Assembly (NCBI GenBank): GCA_021805775.1
Contig: JAJZED010000014.1
Span: forward strand, 1-64,000
Length of the DNA stretch: 64,000 bases
Direction of reading: 5' to 3'
Source: a bacterium
Lineage (GTDB): Bacteria; Vulcanimicrobiota; Vulcanimicrobiia; Vulcanimicrobiales; Vulcanimicrobiaceae
Part shown: one piece after another, positions 1-7,913 of the stretch
Layout of the letters: each line of letters begins with the position of its first letter
Numbering within the stretch: the stretch's first letter is position 1
Program-made: the position numbers and the translations under genes
Notes under the pieces: model-generated
What the model was told of the DNA's origin: nothing
Databases searched by the model: none
Seen by the model: the letters and a program-made list of their open reading frames with translations, nothing else

Positions 1-126
1 TACATCGCCATCTGGTACAATCGTTTACGGACCCACTCGGCGCTCGGTTATCTGAGCCCCGAACGATACGAGTCGCAGCTGCCGATTGCAGTATAGTCAC
101 ATGTCCGGAAAATCGGTACAGGCTCA
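1..126 (+). mobile_element. 3' end of an IS3-family insertion sequence (partial transposase OrfB)
   Basis: The window opens inside a reading frame ending at 96 whose residues YIAIWYNRLRTHSALGYLSP are the typical C-terminus of IS3-family OrfB integrase-type transposases, just after the DDE glutamate. The stop is followed by a terminal sequence that ends in CA at 125-126 (TGTCCGGAAAATCGGTACAG begins at 102), consistent with the right inverted repeat of this family. The catalytic residues and left end lie outside the window. It differs in sequence from the complete IS3 element at 17853-19109, so it is a separate insertion. Confidence 0.8.
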
Positions 127-141
127 TATTGTATCGTGAAA

Positions 142-426
142 TCATGCCTTGGTAGGTTGGGTGGTTGCGACCAAACGCCGAATGAAATCAAACGGCGGTT
201 GGTCCGGCCGGTACTGTGCGTCGCAAATGCACGCGTTGACGTGGAGAACGTCGCCGACTTTCTCGGCTCCGTACGCTTCGTAAATGTGGCCGAACATGTG
301 GAGACGCAAGTTCGGAAGTTTCGCGATGCGGTCTTTGATCGCGACGCACCCCGCGCGCTTTCTGCGCGATGTCTACGTCAACCTCGGCACCGTTGTCGCG
401 TCGGAATGTCCACCTGGTCGCAACGC
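142..426 (-). pseudogene. Remnant of a calcineurin-like metallophosphoesterase
   Basis: On the minus strand one frame reads 95 codons with an in-frame TAG in its upstream third. The rest (GCVAIKDRI, LRLHMFGHIYEAYG, VNACICDAQYRPDQPP) matches the C-terminal half of small calcineurin-like phosphoesterases, where a GHxH metal motif is followed by an Asn-containing strand and a YRPxxPP tail. The second metal-binding histidine is Tyr here (GHIY), and the N-terminal half with the first metal ligands is absent. It lies between an IS end and abiEii, so it looks like decayed cargo or the old flank of the island. Family call from visible motifs; no function is expected. Confidence 0.5.
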
Positions 427-487
427 CTACTGAATAGTCGCATTGGCTTATGGAGAATCGCGTCGCCTTCTGGATCTGACACCGGCT

Positions 488-1411
488 CTACAGCGGCATT
501 TTAAGACGCTCCGCTAACTTATCTGCTTGATCCCGGAACTTCGTCGGATTCGTCTCGGCCAGTTTCCGAAGGTTTTGCAGTTTCCAACGGATGGCGGGCA
601 TTTGCTCCAGATGCTCGATATCAAGTAAGGACCAATCCGGTTCGGCGTTGGCGATAGAAAGCAAAAAGCGTCGTTCCTGTTGTGTCAGATTTTCGTGGAT
701 CTCCGCGATCATGCGCTCACGAGCCGACAACAGTTCCGCTAACTCAACCTGTTCCGCGGTCATCCCTCGGAACGTTCGCTCATACTCCGGCGCGATGTCT
801 TTTATGTTTGGGAAAAGTACTTCATGAATGGGGCGATTGTGGCTGGCTAGGTACACCACAAAGCTACGCCGGATACCGGGCGTGATGCCCTCGTGAGCGA
901 AGAGTTGCATCACGTCGAACAGATCGCGCGGATGCTGGCGGTCCATCGCGGCGACAAGCTTTCCACCGTAGACGTCTTCCAACGATAGGATCGGTAGTTC
1001 CAGATCGGCAAGCAGCGCTTCTTTCGCCCTGGGAGTGAGCGTGGCGGTCTGCACCGGATGAACGGCCCCCCGCATTATGTAGTTTACTTCGATCTTCACC
1101 TCGATCTTGTCGCGTCGCACAAAAAGCTTCGTTTCGCCGGTATCATTGGCGGTGCCGACGCTCACTTGGAAGCCTCGCGCCTCAAGGCGATGGCGTGCGT
1201 TTCCGATTGCCGTATTGATGGATGCAAGGGCCTCATCGCGAGAGGGACGATGATTGATGAAGACAAGATCTAAGTCAACCGAAAGGCGCGGCATGTCGCG
1301 GAGGAAGAGGTTAATCGCCGTTCCCCCTTTCAAAGCGAAGATGCCCTCTTCGAAAACGAAAGGCGCCACTCGCGTCATTAGCCGGGCCGTGTCGAGATAC
1401 AACTGATTCAT
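488..1411 (-). CDS. abiEii: AbiEii-type nucleotidyltransferase toxin
   Basis: This 307-aa protein has the AbiEii/AbiGii nucleotidyltransferase signature: ALKGGTAINL near residue 27 and SVDLDLVF near residue 44, i.e. the G-S/T motif followed by the DxD metal-binding motif, then an EVNY strand. AbiEii toxins act in the cytoplasm by transferring nucleotides to an RNA target (tRNA in characterised relatives) and cause growth arrest or abortive phage infection. It overlaps the upstream abiEi gene by 4 nt (1408-1411), so the two are translationally coupled and the toxin follows its antitoxin as usual. Length is typical and no lesion is visible. Confidence 0.9.
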   Translation of the reverse strand: MNQLYLDTARLMTRVAPFVFEEGIFALKGGTAINLFLRDMPRLSVDLDLVFINHRPSRDEALASINTAIGNARHRLEARGFQVSVGTANDTGETKLFVRRDKIEVKIEVNYIMRGAVHPVQTATLTPRAKEALLADLELPILSLEDVYGGKLVAAMDRQHPRDLFDVMQLFAHEGITPGIRRSFVVYLASHNRPIHEVLFPNIKDIAPEYERTFRGMTAEQVELAELLSARERMIAEIHENLTQQERRFLLSIANAEPDWSLLDIEHLEQMPAIRWKLQNLRKLAETNPTKFRDQADKLAERLKMPL

Positions 1412-2145
1412 GGTTTAAGCACGAGCAAACCGTCCTTGGATTGCGACACCCAGGAACGATCGCTACCGGTGGGTAGTTTTTTCGCGTCCAGCTTTGAAAC
1501 CCAAGGAAGGTTGAGCTCGTGCCCGAGTTTCACGCAGAGACGAACCGTTTTTACGCTTTTGCAGCGCATTAATAACTCGTTGAGCGCGTCGGCGCGCATT
1601 GCGTAGGTGCTCTCGATGATTTCACTCGCCTCGGGCAGTGGTTGGCGAACCCCGACTTCGCTAAGTAGTTCCAGCAAGGCGCGTTCGGGCGTGGAAACGA
1701 GCGGTGCGTTGTCGCGGCTCTCGTAGTGGTCGACCTTTAGCGGCTTGCCAGGCTGTTCATCGAAGAGCCGCTTGCGGTGGTATTCGCCCGGAAATCGGGA
1801 GAGGAACCAGCTGGGCAAACGAGCGTCCTCCCATCCGTACAAATAGACGGTGCTCCGTTGTAGGACGTAGTGGCGAAAGCCGTACCATTCCAACGCCGTC
1901 TTGCCGCCGACGTGGAACCCCTCGATTTTGCGCTGCAGCAAGTTGAGGCTGGGGTATAGCGCCAAGGGATCGCCGGGGCGGCAATACACGCCGCGCGCTA
2001 GTCGGGTCAGCCAGCCCGAGCGTGCATAGTGGACAGCCAAGTCCGCCGATATTCCCAGGTCGGCTAGATCTGCCGAGCTCAGGGGGGTGCCCGCCGGAAG
2101 TTGGGCATAGAGCTGTTTTAGTTTGCCGGGTTTAGTGGTAGCCAC
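1408..2145 (-). CDS. abiEi: AbiEi-type antitoxin and autoregulator
   Basis: This 245-aa protein has an N-terminal winged-helix DNA-binding region (SSADLADLGISADLAVHYAR, then WLTRLARGVYCRPGD) and a C-terminal AbiEi domain, the arrangement of AbiE antitoxins. The antitoxin both neutralises AbiEii and represses its own promoter through inverted repeats. I place the start at GTG 2143-2145 rather than the in-frame ATG at 2179-2181. The upstream ATG would lie within the promoter, whose -10 (2152-2157) ends 6 nt before this GTG, so the transcript would begin at the start codon. The alternative long form has 12 extra residues. Pairs with abiEii. Confidence 0.87.
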   Translation of the reverse strand: MATTKPGKLKQLYAQLPAGTPLSSADLADLGISADLAVHYARSGWLTRLARGVYCRPGDPLALYPSLNLLQRKIEGFHVGGKTALEWYGFRHYVLQRSTVYLYGWEDARLPSWFLSRFPGEYHRKRLFDEQPGKPLKVDHYESRDNAPLVSTPERALLELLSEVGVRQPLPEASEIIESTYAMRADALNELLMRCKSVKTVRLCVKLGHELNLPWVSKLDAKKLPTGSDRSWVSQSKDGLLVLKP

Positions 2146-2151
2146 ACTACG

Positions 2152-2180
2152 ATTATATGACGTATTCCAAAGATTGTCCA
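2152..2180 (-). promoter_or_regulatory. abiE promoter, leaderless type
   Basis: Read on the minus strand, TGGACA (2175-2180) and TATAAT (2152-2157) are separated by exactly 17 nt. This is a near-consensus housekeeping promoter. The expected start of transcription falls on or next to the GTG at 2143-2145, leaving no room for a Shine-Dalgarno sequence, so leaderless initiation is inferred. Confidence 0.65.
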
Positions 2181-2198
2181 TTTGGTTTTATTGTGATA

Positions 2199-2217
2199 GT
2201 CGTAGCCTAGCTACGAC
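2199..2217. promoter_or_regulatory. Inverted repeat, likely AbiEi operator
   Basis: GTCGTAGC-CTA-GCTACGAC is a perfect 8-bp palindrome just upstream of the abiE -35 box. A related imperfect site, GTAG-N5-CTAC, lies at 2138-2150 over the predicted transcription start. AbiEi proteins are known to bind inverted repeats flanking their promoter, so these are the obvious candidates. Binding itself is inferred. Confidence 0.55.
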
Positions 2218-2277
2218 TTGTGAGCCCCGTATCGATTCCGGGCATATGGATTCGATCGGCGCCTTGACGTCGGTGAA

Positions 2278-2303
2278 CCGCCGAGAGACTTTCCTCTCGG
2301 CGG
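2278..2303. other. Perfect 10-bp stem-loop upstream of the drmD-like chimera
   Basis: CCGCCGAGAG and CTCTCGGCGG are separated by a 6-nt loop. There is no T-run on either side, so it is not a standard intrinsic terminator. It could be an operator or an RNA leader structure for the gene starting at 2357. A comparable hairpin lies before the methylase cassette at 19152-19179. Confidence 0.4.
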
Positions 2304-2356
2304 AAAGAGCTGCTCGCAGCGGTGCAGGGTTACCGTCGGGCGAATAGGGGCTTGCA

Positions 2357-3511
2357 GTGATTCACGAGTCAACGGGTGTCGATTGGTCCCAGCTACAGCC
2401 CGGGAGCCTTCTCCTTGGGGTCGACGCGCATGCGCCGGTCGAGGTGATCGCATCCTCGCCCGTCCCCGGCACGAACTCCTATAACGTCGTTTATCGTCGC
2501 GGCGACGGCACCACGGCGATTTTCGTCGTCGACGACAAGACGCAGAACGTCTCGCTGCTCGACAGTGACCGGCGCTGGACGTTTGATGCCGACCCGGCGC
2601 TGTTCCGTCTCGTCACCGAAGCGCAGCGCATCCGGCTCGCTCACCTTTTTGATCCGCTACTTGCGGTGCACACGTCCCTAGTCGAGCCGCTGCCGCACCA
2701 GATTACGGCCGTCTATCACGAGTTGCTCACGCGTCAACCGCTCCGCTTCATCCTGGCCGACGACCCGGGCGCCGGCAAGACGATCATGACAGGCCTCTTC
2801 ATTCGCGAACTTATGGCGCGTGGTGATCTCCAGCGTTGTCTGATCGTTGCTCCCTGTTCGCTCGTCGCAGTCCATGTCCCGTGGGGAATTGAGCAAGGCC
2901 GCTTTACGACGAGTGAAAATCAGCTCTACGTGAGTGCGGGTTTTCTCCAGACGCGCTACGGAACGCCGATTTATTTAGCGTTCGAACGCAACACATTCAG
3001 CAATCCGCCATGGTACCTTAAAGCCGCGCGACCGGACATGGCGGCTGCCGAGCTGCCGATTCCGCCAGATTTCCCCGCTTCGCCAAAGGTACCCGTCGGT
3101 GCGGAGATCATCATGGCGCACGACCATATTCTCGGCGAGAACGCGAATCGGGTCGCGTTTCTTCGAAACACTCCCGCCGTAGCACAGGTATGCGCGATCG
3201 CTGGCGCTATCCAATGGTCGATCAATCGGGGACTTCAACTTCCGCACTGGTATTTTGGGAGGATGAACTATGTCGTACCGGTGTATTTGCAGAGCCTAGA
3301 GGATATCACGCAGATGCCGGACCTTGTTGCGCCGGTGCAAGCCAACCCTAACTCGTTGCTGGTCAGAACGGTGCTCGTTCCACACATGATCTATGCAAAT
3401 TGTCGCGTGGCGGTAGAACGACAAAATCGCTTGCCGCCGTGGCTGCTCGACACATGGGGACAGCACGCCGATATTGAACAAGTCGAAAGCGAGATGTCCG
3501 TTCCGACGTGA
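2357..3511 (+). pseudogene. Chimera: DrmD-like SNF2 helicase N-terminus joined to a DUF3825-like C-terminus
   Basis: Residues 1-172 match the start of DISARM DrmD-type SNF2 helicases: a small N-terminal domain (LQPGSLLLGVDA), then HTSLVEPLPHQITAVY (Q-motif-like), ADDPGAGKTIMTGL (Walker A) and LIVAPCSLV (motif Ia). The frame then passes directly into about 210 residues of another type (RYGTPIYLAFERN, PPWYLKAARPD, DHILGENANRVAFL, MNYVVPVYLQ) that resemble DUF3825 domains. DEAH and the whole second helicase domain are missing, so helicase activity cannot be retained. Full DrmD proteins are around 1000 aa. A GTG start with AGGGG nearby supports translation. It is most simply a deletion scar that happened to stay in frame, although a functional fusion cannot be excluded. 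Confidence 0.6.
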
Positions 3512-3571
3512 GGGAAAATCTACAGGCTTAAACTTACACCCCCGCCAAGCGACAAAGGGTGAATCCAAGAA

Positions 3572-4312
3572 ATGCTCGACCTTACTAACCACAAAACTGC
3601 ATTCAACTCCGTCGGTTGGTTCATTCCGGCGTTCGTGCAGGTCGGGTATCTTTGCGAAATTGAGCAAGCGATATCAAAAGGCGCCATCACTGACCAGAAG
3701 CATCTCGAGTCGGCGCTGGCACCGCTCTATTTACCTGAACACGTCGCAGCGATGGTTTGCGAGCGGTATCCTCTCGATCCGTTCGTGCGAGAATATAAAG
3801 CCATCATCGGCGAATCAGTTGAAGCGCATTTCCTGGGACTCGGCCACGCCGCCATAGCCGCGCTCGTGCCGGTGGTCGAAGGCGTGGCGCGCAAACTGCT
3901 TGCTAGCCGCTTGCTGCATGAAGAAGACGTCAAAAAAGTATTTGCGACACTTGCAGCCGATTGCGCTGCCGAAGTCATCCAGAAGAATATTGGAGCCGTG
4001 AATGAGTTGCTGAATATGTTCGATTCGTTCAAGGTGTTTGCCGAAAAATACCTATACGTGCGTTCCGAAAAGTATGTTCTCTCGGACAATACAAATCGCC
4101 ACGGAATCTTGCACGGGGCGTTCACGGATGCCGAATATGGAGATCCGATCGGATTTTACAAAATTTTGGGCGCCCTTGATTTTCTTTGTTTGGTGGCGGA
4201 ACTGCGTGCGCCCATATCGTGTTTTGCGCCCGGCCCGACCGAGCGCTCACAGCGCCTTGCCACATATTACCGCACCTTGATGGCGCAAGGCCAACGGCGG
4301 CCCGCCATATAG
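3572..4312 (+). CDS. Unrecognised 246-aa protein with a HEPN-like RHxxxH motif
   Basis: I do not recognise a named family. The protein is mostly helical in appearance. Near residue 178 it contains NRHGILHG, i.e. an R-x4-H arrangement preceded by Asn, the type of active-site signature seen in HEPN ribonucleases and in many abortive-infection proteins. It starts 61 nt after the drmD-DUF3825 chimera, with an AAAGGG sequence 11-16 nt upstream. Its place in the island suggests a defence effector or an RNase toxin. The HEPN assignment rests on the short motif only. Confidence 0.55.
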   Translation: MLDLTNHKTAFNSVGWFIPAFVQVGYLCEIEQAISKGAITDQKHLESALAPLYLPEHVAAMVCERYPLDPFVREYKAIIGESVEAHFLGLGHAAIAALVPVVEGVARKLLASRLLHEEDVKKVFATLAADCAAEVIQKNIGAVNELLNMFDSFKVFAEKYLYVRSEKYVLSDNTNRHGILHGAFTDAEYGDPIGFYKILGALDFLCLVAELRAPISCFAPGPTERSQRLATYYRTLMAQGQRRPAI

Positions 4313-4421
4313 CGTTCAACAGGTAAAACCAATACGTCCCCCGGAACCGCCCGCTGAGCGGGCGAAGTCCGGGACCGAGTTCGCCACCGAAGACTCGCCT
4401 GGCGCACACAGGGAAATCTAA

Positions 4422-4971
4422 ATGAGCAAGAAGCGCGCGAAAAAATCATCAACCAAGAAGCCAGATTCTGAGGAGAAACCCTGGTCCGAGGGTAAATGGA
4501 AAATCGTATTCGGCAATCTAGCTAGGGGCCGCGGCAATCCCGGAAAGGTTGAGTCCATCTTCGACGTTGTCGGCGAAAAACTGCCGAAAGAGGCGCTCGG
4601 CTACGTCGAGGATCTTGTCGTGCGTCGGTTCAATTCTCGGGAAGGCGTGTATTTCGCGCACGATTCAGTCGGCTGCGCTCGCTAAGCGGGGCGCGGGCGC
4701 GGTCGCGTCTTCATCCGGCTCCGAAGTCATTTCAAAGCCCATCCAGACGAGTTGCACTTCTTCTCGTTCTACCTGATCAAGAGTAAAAAGCACGAGCGCG
4801 AAATCGAGACCGTCCTCATTCGGGTCGCCAGCCACCTACTCATGTTCAATCGGCGAAAGAAGCGAGATGATATCGAACCGGGCGACGTCCGCGAGCGGCA
4901 CCTCGTATTTCGAACGTCAGCGGAAGAAGGGCAGGCGAAGGACGGTGCGACGCAAGCGGCGGACAAGATAG
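4422..4971 (+). pseudogene. Disrupted GIY-YIG-like nuclease
   Basis: One frame runs from ATG 4422, meets a single TAA at 4683-4685 and then continues. A second shift near 4890 (after PGDVR) moves the sequence into another frame ending at 4971 (TSYFERQRKKG). The rebuilt product reads EGVY, then *AGRG, then RLRSHF and EIETVLIR, which are the spacing and residues of GIY-YIG folds (GVY, YxG, Arg, Glu). The stop falls where the YIG tyrosine is expected. The N-terminus is Lys-rich (KKRAKKSSTKK). Neither piece would be functional alone. The family call is tentative, the disruption is clear. Confidence 0.5.
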
Positions 4972-5063
4972 AGTGCACGAGGGTGATCGCCATCGATCTC
5001 GCATTTCAATTTGCCCCCTGGGCTGCGACCCCGCTTGAAGTGATCGCTGCGGTTGCCGCCTAG

Positions 5064-5396
5064 CAATCCTTCCGGTACCGCAACAAAAGGGCGCCACCGG
5101 ACCGGTGGCACCGTGATTTCGGCATACGCCATGTCGTCACCGAGACATATTTTCGGTTACCGCTGGTTGTTGCAGCGTCGTGGGGCCGATTTGCTCCCCG
5201 GGACGACGATGAGCCCCGCCTGCGCCGCCACAGGCACTTCGAACTGCGGGAGCGATTAGCGCGCTATCTACGAAAACAAATCGCTCGGCCTGCCGCTACA
5301 GCGAAGCCGAGCCTGGGCGTGTACGACTACTTGCGCTACACACGGGCGGAGCGAAGTCTCACGACGGCGAAGGGCAAGATATTGCGGTTCGATTAA
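5064..5396 (+). pseudogene. Stop-free remnant without a start codon, unrecognised
   Basis: From 5064 to the TAA at 5394-5396 one frame stays open for 110 codons. It ends in a protein-like tail (LRERLARYLRKQIAR, YDYLRYTRAERSLTTAKGK). It contains no ATG and no credible alternative start with a ribosome site. It is probably the tail of a gene whose front has been lost. The gene at 5407 follows 10 nt after its stop. I do not recognise the family. Confidence 0.3.
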
Positions 5397-5406
5397 GGAG
5401 GGTACC

Positions 5407-7440
5407 TTGGCAGAGAGCGTGGTGACGACGCCGGGCTTCGTTAGGGAACTCAAGAGTTTCGCTCAGCAGGAGCGGGACCTTATTTTGAAGGCTGTCAATA
5501 TGCTCATGATAAACCCCGACGGCGGCGGTCTGAATCCTGAATATGTCAAGGCGAATCGGAACTACATGACGTTTCGCGCGACGCAGGGAATTCGCATCGT
5601 CGGCTGTCGTACGAAAGGATGCCTGCAACTAGTCGGCGTCGATCGGCATGATAACGCCTATAAGCGGGTGGCGGCGGGTTCTTTTGCTACCCCGAGTAAC
5701 ATTCCAGAGATGGCCGAGCGCCTCTCGGCCGACGCGCTCGATCCGAAGAGGCGCGCCATGCCGACGAGTGGCCCACTAGTCCATTTCTCCGATAACGAGC
5801 TCATTGCTAAATTCGCGATTCCGGAAGACTGGGTTGGAGCGGTGCGGTCGGTGAACGATGCAGAGAGCCTCTGGAGCATCGGGATCGCCAATGTGCTCCC
5901 GGAGGATAACTTCTTCGCGCTTCTTACGATCTTTCCGGAAGTCCCAGTGATCTCGACTGGCGACAAGCCGATTTTTCGGTTTCCAGACGAGGCGCTCGCA
6001 AAAGCGTTCGCTGACGGCGAGATCAAGGAATTACAATTCAACCTTCCGGCTGCATCATGGTCGATTATCGAGAGCACTCGTCGCGCGCCAATTCTGGTAA
6101 AAGGTGGGCCAGGTTCAGGGAAAACTCTCGTCGCGCTCTATCGCGCACTGCACGTCCTGGAAGACCGGGGCCTAGGCCTAGAGGTTGCTCCACGCGTGTT
6201 GTATGTAACGTACACAAATCAGTTGCGCGACGACGCGCGCAATAAGGTCGAACGTCTACGTGGGAAAATACCGGAAAACCTAGCGATCGAAACTTACGAT
6301 CACTTCGCCGTGAGGTATGGCGCTAAAAAGGATCATCGCATTGAGTATGATGTTGCTAATCTCCTTCCATACGTGTTGACGGCCGCAAAAGGAACATCTA
6401 TGGATACAAGCTTCGCGCAGTCGGAAATTGTAAGTATTATAGAAGCGCGCAACGTGCGCACTTTGGAAGAATATCAGAAACTACGTCGACACGGTCGCGG
6501 CGCAGCGCTTGGGCCAAAAGGGCGCGCTACCATTTGGGGAATTTACGAGCGTTACCGAAATGAGCTTGAGAAAAATCGATTAGCTGATATCGGAATCGCT
6601 CGCATGGCCGCGTGCGATTCCACCAAAAATGTTAGCACCACTGAACAATTTGATTTCGTCATTGTCGACGAAGTGCAAGACCTACAAGCATCCGCTCTAA
6701 AGATGATGGTGCACCTTACGCGCGGTAAAGGTACCGCAAAGCATTTGATGCTCGTTGGCGACGCCGGCCAAACAATCCATAGCCGCGGGTTCAGTTGGGC
6801 GGCCGTCGACCTTAGTATAGGCGGCGGCAACGTCCATTCGCTAGGACAGAGCGAACGAAGCACTCAGGAGATCCTCGACTTTGCGCGCGCGCTCTTTGCC
6901 GCGCCAGCCGGCGCGCTCTCTCAGGATATCGAGCAGCTCACCTCTTCGAAGACTGGTGCGCGCCCTCGTATTATAGACGATCTGCCCGCCGAAGACGCGC
7001 TCTATATTCGACTTGTCAAAGATATTCAGGATCGGCTCGACGAGGGCGTTTCGTACACAAAAATCGCAGTGATAGCGCACTCAAAGAGCAAGCTTGCCGC
7101 TATCGCGAAAGCGTTTGAAGGCGCCGGTATTCCTACCGTACAACAAAATCAGGACAACTTTTACACGAAGACTGCCGTGAAACTGATAACCGCTCATAGC
7201 GCCAAAGGGCTCGAGTTTTCCGAAGTCTATATTCCCGACGCAAACGACGGGGTCTACCCGTATTGGACAAACAAGGAGATTGTTGACGCCGACGATCATG
7301 CCGAGAAAAATGTTCAGGACTGTAAGCTCCTATACGTCGCCGCGACCCGAGCGGCCGATCGATTAACCATTGCGTACGTTATTAAGCCGAGCCCAATCCT
7401 TCAGAATGCTCGGAAATTTGCCGAGAGTATCCATTTCTAA
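5407..7440 (+). CDS. RelE/ParE-like domain fused to an SF1 (UvrD-type) helicase
   Basis: The TTG start at 5407 is set by an AAGGAGGG ribosome site at 5396-5403. Residues 1-95 look like a RelE/YoeB-type mRNA interferase fold (FVRELKSFAQQERDLI, YMTFRATQGIRIVGC, VDRHDNAYKR). From about residue 205 there is a complete SF1 motor: KGGPGSGKTLVALY (Walker A), VIVDEVQDL (Walker B), LVGDAGQTI (III), TAHSAKGLEFSEVYIP (V) and LLYVAATRAADRL (VI). Toxin-helicase fusions of this sort occur in defence islands; the mode of action is not established. It ends 54 nt before the tRNA-derived repeat at 7495 and seems complete. Confidence 0.8.
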   Translation: MAESVVTTPGFVRELKSFAQQERDLILKAVNMLMINPDGGGLNPEYVKANRNYMTFRATQGIRIVGCRTKGCLQLVGVDRHDNAYKRVAAGSFATPSNIPEMAERLSADALDPKRRAMPTSGPLVHFSDNELIAKFAIPEDWVGAVRSVNDAESLWSIGIANVLPEDNFFALLTIFPEVPVISTGDKPIFRFPDEALAKAFADGEIKELQFNLPAASWSIIESTRRAPILVKGGPGSGKTLVALYRALHVLEDRGLGLEVAPRVLYVTYTNQLRDDARNKVERLRGKIPENLAIETYDHFAVRYGAKKDHRIEYDVANLLPYVLTAAKGTSMDTSFAQSEIVSIIEARNVRTLEEYQKLRRHGRGAALGPKGRATIWGIYERYRNELEKNRLADIGIARMAACDSTKNVSTTEQFDFVIVDEVQDLQASALKMMVHLTRGKGTAKHLMLVGDAGQTIHSRGFSWAAVDLSIGGGNVHSLGQSERSTQEILDFARALFAAPAGALSQDIEQLTSSKTGARPRIIDDLPAEDALYIRLVKDIQDRLDEGVSYTKIAVIAHSKSKLAAIAKAFEGAGIPTVQQNQDNFYTKTAVKLITAHSAKGLEFSEVYIPDANDGVYPYWTNKEIVDADDHAEKNVQDCKLLYVAATRAADRLTIAYVIKPSPILQNARKFAESIHF

Positions 7441-7494
7441 CTGTAAATCACGCGCCGATAAGTGGTGTCTCCGCAAAGAAGACCGCTCGAGCGC

Positions 7495-7554
7495 TCCTCG
7501 TGATGCTTATTCGTAACCAGCAGGTCAGCGGTTCGAGTCCGCTCGTCGGCTCCA
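7495..7554 (+). repeat. tRNA-Thr(CGT) 3' fragment, attachment-site scar copy 1
   Basis: This 60-bp segment carries the anticodon region (TTCGTAA loop, CGT anticodon), the variable region, the T arm (GGTTCGAGTCC) and the acceptor 3' strand CGTCGGC-TCCA of a tRNA-Thr. No matching 5' half (expected GCCGACG and a D arm) lies upstream, so it is not a functional tRNA gene. It matches 30553-30612 at 58 of 60 positions. The anticodon stem is mispaired here (CTTAT/ACCAG), consistent with decay of an att duplication. Confidence 0.8.
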
Positions 7555-7913
7555 CGAATTGCCTCACGAATTGGGTTTTTTATTTCCCGACTGCTGCAAG
7601 GCGCATGGTGCTGGCACAGAAGTGGCGCAAGCAAGGACGTCAGTCCGCGCGCTCGACCGCCTCTATAGTTCCAAAGGCCTAGGCTCGAAAAGTTCCGACG
7701 ATTAAAGCCGCGGTTTTGAGCCCCGCCGGAAAATCTTACTACTTATCGGCCTTCGATAGCCTAAGGTTCGAAGCCGCCATAAGCCGTCAGTTCGTTTTAG
7801 AAGACGGGGGAATCTCGGTTTGGATTATGCAATAGTTGACGACGCAGTAAAGCGGTCGTCTCTTGAACCAAATCCGTCCGTCTTCTGTCGAAGTGCTGCC
7901 TAGGTGGGTATCA
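7555..7913 (+). other. Non-coding leader region of the drm operon
   Basis: I see no gene in these 359 bp. There is an imperfect inverted repeat around 7749-7775 (CTTCGA ... TCGAAG) and a short direct repeat (CACGAATTG-type) just after the tRNA scar. The drm operon promoter should lie here, but no convincing -35/-10 pair stands out. Confidence 0.3.

Noticed and set aside
136-504. 122-aa forward frame at the left edge
   Set aside because: It is antisense to the metallophosphoesterase remnant, has no ribosome site and no family resemblance.
7495-7554. Possible functional tRNA-Thr gene
   Set aside because: The D arm and 5' acceptor strand are absent and the anticodon stem is mispaired; the same 5' half is missing at 30553-30612.
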